From the NCBI GenBank assembly GCA_900545725.1, contig URAI01000059.1:1-15352 (forward strand): a stretch of 15,352 nucleotides of DNA. Direction: 5' to 3'. This DNA comes from an uncultured Eubacterium sp. Its GTDB lineage: Bacteria > Bacillota > Clostridia > Lachnospirales > Lachnospiraceae. A program made the translations under genes and the position numbers. Each line of letters opens with the position of its first letter. The first letter of the stretch is position 1. Shown piece by piece: positions 14,001 through 15,352 of this stretch. The notes beneath the pieces are model-generated. The model ran no database searches. It saw only the letters and a list, made by a program, of their open reading frames with translations, and was not told where the DNA came from.

Positions 14001-15352
14001 AAGCCTGTTCCTGTCCAGCCGGTAAATTCATAACCGTTTCTGACCGGGTTATTCAGTGTAAATGTCCCCGTCTGTGAATTATATGTCTTAGGGTTGCTCT
14101 TTCCTGCCGGCAGTGAACCGCCGTCAAGGTTATAACTTATGGCATATTCTTCCGGTGCCGGGATTTCCCCTTCTGCCTTAAGTGTTACGTTATAGCTTGG
14201 CATCTGGAAACTCATGTTCTTATCTTTCAGTGATGCAACTGCATAGGAGCCATCTGCATTTCTTACGACTGCTCCTCCGCTTACATAAAACGCACCATAT
14301 GCATTTACTGCTATTCCGTTATATTTAAAATCTACCGCACCGTTGCTGTAATACCACCAGCCTGCCTCGTTAAATGCAAGACCGGTATAATTAAGGTCAA
14401 TGCTTCCGTTGACAAAGTACCACCAGCCGTACTCATTTGATGCCATGCCGGTATAACCATAATCGGCGTTTCCGTTTATCTTTGCCACCCATCTGCCGTT
14501 TTCATATACTGCCTTGTAATCAAACGAGTTGCTGCTTCCTGATATTCCGCCATCTGCACCTATAAGCGACCAGCCGTTAAACTTACCGCCGGCTGCTTCC
14601 TGTGCCGATATGCTTACCCGTGTTCCCGGTTTGTACGTGCCTGCACCGCTTACTGACTTTATGTCGGTATCCTTCGTAAGTGTAAGGGTGTTTTTGCCGT
14701 AATCTCCCTCCGCCTTAAGTGATATGTTATAGCTTGGCATGTAGAAAGTTATCTTTGAATCCACACCCACATCCGATGCATTAAAATCAACATACCCGTT
14801 TTTGCATTTGAAAAGACCATGTGAATTAACGGCATATTCATTGTATCCGAACTCTATCTGTCCGTTATGCACGAACCACCATGTTATTTCACTGCTTCCC
14901 TTTACCCTTTCATTTCCGGCAAGACCGGTATAGGTAAAATCAATTTGTCCGTCACGTACAAACCACCAGCCGCCGTCAACTGACTCAGCAAGACCGGTAT
15001 ATCCGTAATTTATGGCATTGTTCCCACGGTTCCTTACAACATATCTTCCATATGAACCGTCATATGCAAGGTAATAATCCCTTGAATTGAGTGTGCATGG
15101 TATGTACTCATCGGCACTTACATAGGACCATTTACTGAAGCTGCTTCCCGGTGACGGTACTGCATTAAGTTCAACATAATCACCCGGATTGTATCTTCCT
15201 GCACCGCTTACATCTGTTATCCTGTCATCATGTGTAAGTGTTACCGCCGGCTTCCACTGTGCTTCAAACACGGCATCCCTGAAAAGTGAATCATAATACT
15301 TTCCGTCTGTCATCATTGTGTTAAGGTCTGCATTGGATATTATTGCTCCATA
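11003..15352 (-). CDS. Giant repetitive surface protein, InlB-like repeats with aromatic GWWY repeats (partial)
   Basis: The frame is open to the right edge, giving at least 1,449 codons; the N-terminus and any signal peptide lie outside. Residue numbers count from the in-frame ATG at 15316. Domains in order: two divergent InlB B-repeat modules (about 24-205 and 210-384; pattern VSGAGxYxPG, then MPSYNxxLKAEG), each holding short aromatic repeats such as YTGLAFNEAGWWYYSNG. Then come a Listeria-Bacteroides repeat (392-463) and MucBP-like segments (about 472-535, 619-710, 799-870) alternating with further beta modules (536-611, 712-791, both with YRWGESV). The C-terminal part has repeats at 877-952 and 1294-1373 and a disordered Ser/Thr/Asp/Lys-rich insert (1001-1165). 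No LPxTG or membrane anchor is seen at the C-terminus (VWKIDNQGNITRTK). Likely a secreted or wall-associated adhesin; ligand unknown. Confidence 0.85.
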   Translation of the reverse strand, partial: YGAIISNADLNTMMTDGKYYDSLFRDAVFEAQWKPAVTLTHDDRITDVSGAGRYNPGDYVELNAVPSPGSSFSKWSYVSADEYIPCTLNSRDYYLAYDGSYGRYVVRNRGNNAINYGYTGLAESVDGGWWFVRDGQIDFTYTGLAGNERVKGSSEITWWFVHNGQIEFGYNEYAVNSHGLFKCKNGYVDFNASDVGVDSKITFYMPSYNISLKAEGDYGKNTLTLTKDTDIKSVSGAGTYKPGTRVSISAQEAAGGKFNGWSLIGADGGISGSSNSFDYKAVYENGRWVAKINGNADYGYTGMASNEYGWWYFVNGSIDLNYTGLAFNEAGWWYYSNGAVDFKYNGIAVNAYGAFYVSGGAVVRNADGSYAVASLKDKNMSFQMPSYNVTLKAEGEIPAPEEYAISYNLDGGSLPAGKSNPKTYNSQTGTFTLNNPVRNGYEFTGWTGTGLNTQAKTVTVKKGSTGNRSYTAHWKKKAPTTAAYTIKHYLQNADGTYSYRESTTGNAAIGNTIADMRKKYDGYTQPAVKSVKISSKASDNIIEYRYPRKTYKINISGDKGISAVRHYSITDSKTKDSYRWGESVRINADVKNGYTWSKWTGVSDVKNKKYDFTMPQSDVNRKATTTAISYSYTVKYYWQNADGTYTEKKNLTVTGKAGFGTKVSAPLLKYEKETDADKFNPSVNKMTDSRYYPTTNKKDKITQAATITIGTKPENNVITYYYNRKTYPMKLSYKTGISGVTHYSYTDKSSKNEYRWGESVKIEAAVKDGYSFSRWTSNEAGNADKYTNPYEFTMPVIYVDRIANAVKKTADVTIEHYVMDTDGKYPAAPKKTQTVKYEYFTLLKSEQLKDNSLIKAGAIEYDPDSTKRETLVTGSTVIKLYYKRIKHNVTFNAAYNGGRHASGDSKDITVQFYYGADIPLDSYRAMKLNNYKFKGWNTSPDAKDVLGSQKMGTSDITYYAVYYKQITVTFTDSEGTTTRTAELYNNETGADIEVPEIADYTGWADNTVTTYDIEDINEEKAESINKTGENERTDGENISPENMQDKSAAVMPDTAGKEEETTVAQTPADGKTKESTGSDKAVSTAESGNSKASDSTDSTTDSKNDSTTKASSSAGNGKASRMIQDITGNTDKTIQPYEIQETPDNNKAEQTHTPAGTDRLVSEYKSTGYTSIKDINKDGATDAQITPDTRIITVSESRDYYALYSAGVTLSYVLNGGTENETTVPVEDTAYCNASTLDTIKGKKLKLARCEKPEYDENGYIHSYSFVVWAENSEEGSRFAQESEYELKQNTVMYAMWDEQLSPIEYDIVFDGNKGAAVKHVPSPVHAVYDEEVTLPDTKPERLGFTFLNWNTREDGEGTAYNPSDKVKNLTTVNGSEVKLYAQWKKRKIHVVKAASTSYNADIIKRTPGDDEWYNTTGRLSIDELKDYADNESIQVWKIDNQGNITRTK
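11198..11437 (-). repeat. Listeria-Bacteroides (Flg_new) repeat near the C-terminus
   Basis: Encodes residues 1294-1373: YDIVFDGNKGAAV, then ERLGFTFLNWNTREDGEGTAY, ending VKLYAQWK. This is the classical beta-grasp-like InlB B-repeat pattern of surface proteins, here the best-conserved copy in the gene. Confidence 0.75.
11822..12316 (-). other. Disordered Ser/Thr/Lys/Asp-rich insert within the surface protein
   Basis: Residues 1001-1165 form a low-complexity segment such as DSTDSTTDSKNDSTTKASSS, with almost no aromatic residues until its end. It starts inside a beta repeat (after YTGWADNTVTTYD) and the repeat seems to resume after it (ITPDTRIITV, then YYALY). At its end DINKDGATD (Asp1162, Asn1164, Asp1166, Asp1170) resembles a calcium-binding EF-hand/thrombospondin-3-type loop. 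Confidence 0.6.
12944..13711 (-). repeat. Duplicated RKTY...YRWGESV beta module with MucBP-like segment
   Basis: Residues 536-611 and 712-791 are two copies of the same beta module (RKTY, GISxVxHYSxTD, then YRWGESVxIxAxVKxGYxxSxW and YxFTMP). A MucBP-like segment (about 619-710, YTVKYYWQNADGTYT) separates them. The MucBP-like segments occur three times overall, at about 472-535, 619-710 and 799-870, so the middle of the protein looks like repeated duplication of a two-domain unit. Confidence 0.7.
14165..15247 (-). repeat. Tandem duplication of a module with embedded aromatic repeats
   Basis: Residues 24-205 (15247-14702) and 210-384 (14689-14165) are two copies of one module: TLTxDxxIxxVSGAGxYxPG, a Trp-containing strand, an insert of about 110 residues with GWWYxxNG/YTGLA-type repeats, then PSYNxxLKAEG. 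Both copies carry a Tyr/Trp-rich insert at the same place between the strand with SxW and the MPSYN strand, so the insert predates the duplication. Confidence 0.75.

Overview
The window looks like a chromosomal segment from a low-GC, Gram-positive anaerobe of the Clostridia, most likely Lachnospiraceae. The reasons are AT-rich DNA (a sampled housekeeping line is about 28% GC), AGGAGG-type ribosome binding sites, a SpoVB/MATE-type flippase, a MetA of the acetyl-CoA type, and a giant surface protein built from InlB-like repeats and aromatic GWWY repeats. Placement is by protein resemblance only, since no rRNA or tRNA gene is present.

Layout. (1) 1-1178, minus strand: the first 18 codons of sbcC, preceded by a damaged locus. 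An ORF beginning as a NifS/IscS cysteine desulfurase switches in frame at about 801-827 into the C-terminal half of the SbcD nuclease. It then ends early, and the true SbcD tail continues in another frame to abut sbcC. (2) 1296-2819, plus strand: a 507-residue SpoVB-like MOP/MATE flippase. Its 3' end overlaps by 90 bp the 3' end of a convergent EamA/DMT permease. (3) 2730-4289, minus strand: a compact operon of two small uncharacterised proteins and the EamA permease, which is probably translationally coupled. (4) 4290-4502: a palindrome-rich intergenic region. (5) 4503-5714, minus strand: an M50 site-2 protease and a four-helix membrane protein. (6) 5903-6904, plus strand: an unrecognised protein with two FliD-C-like modules, behind a candidate sigma-D/sigma-28 promoter. 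(7) 7136-10795, minus strand: a probable operon of an RluF-like pseudouridine synthase, ligA and metA. A good vegetative promoter lies at 10847-10875, bracketed by copies of an 8-bp sequence. (8) 11003 to the right edge, minus strand: more than 1,449 codons of a repetitive surface protein whose N-terminus lies outside the window.

Most genes are ordinary housekeeping: DNA ligation, rRNA modification, methionine synthesis and transport. The parts worth attention are the nifS/sbcD chimera, the FliD-like protein and its promoter, the structured intergenic region, and the surface protein. In the surface protein, aromatic repeats and a disordered Ser/Thr-rich segment are inserted inside loops of the beta-repeat modules. 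I found no CRISPR array, transposase, prophage or recognisable defence system.
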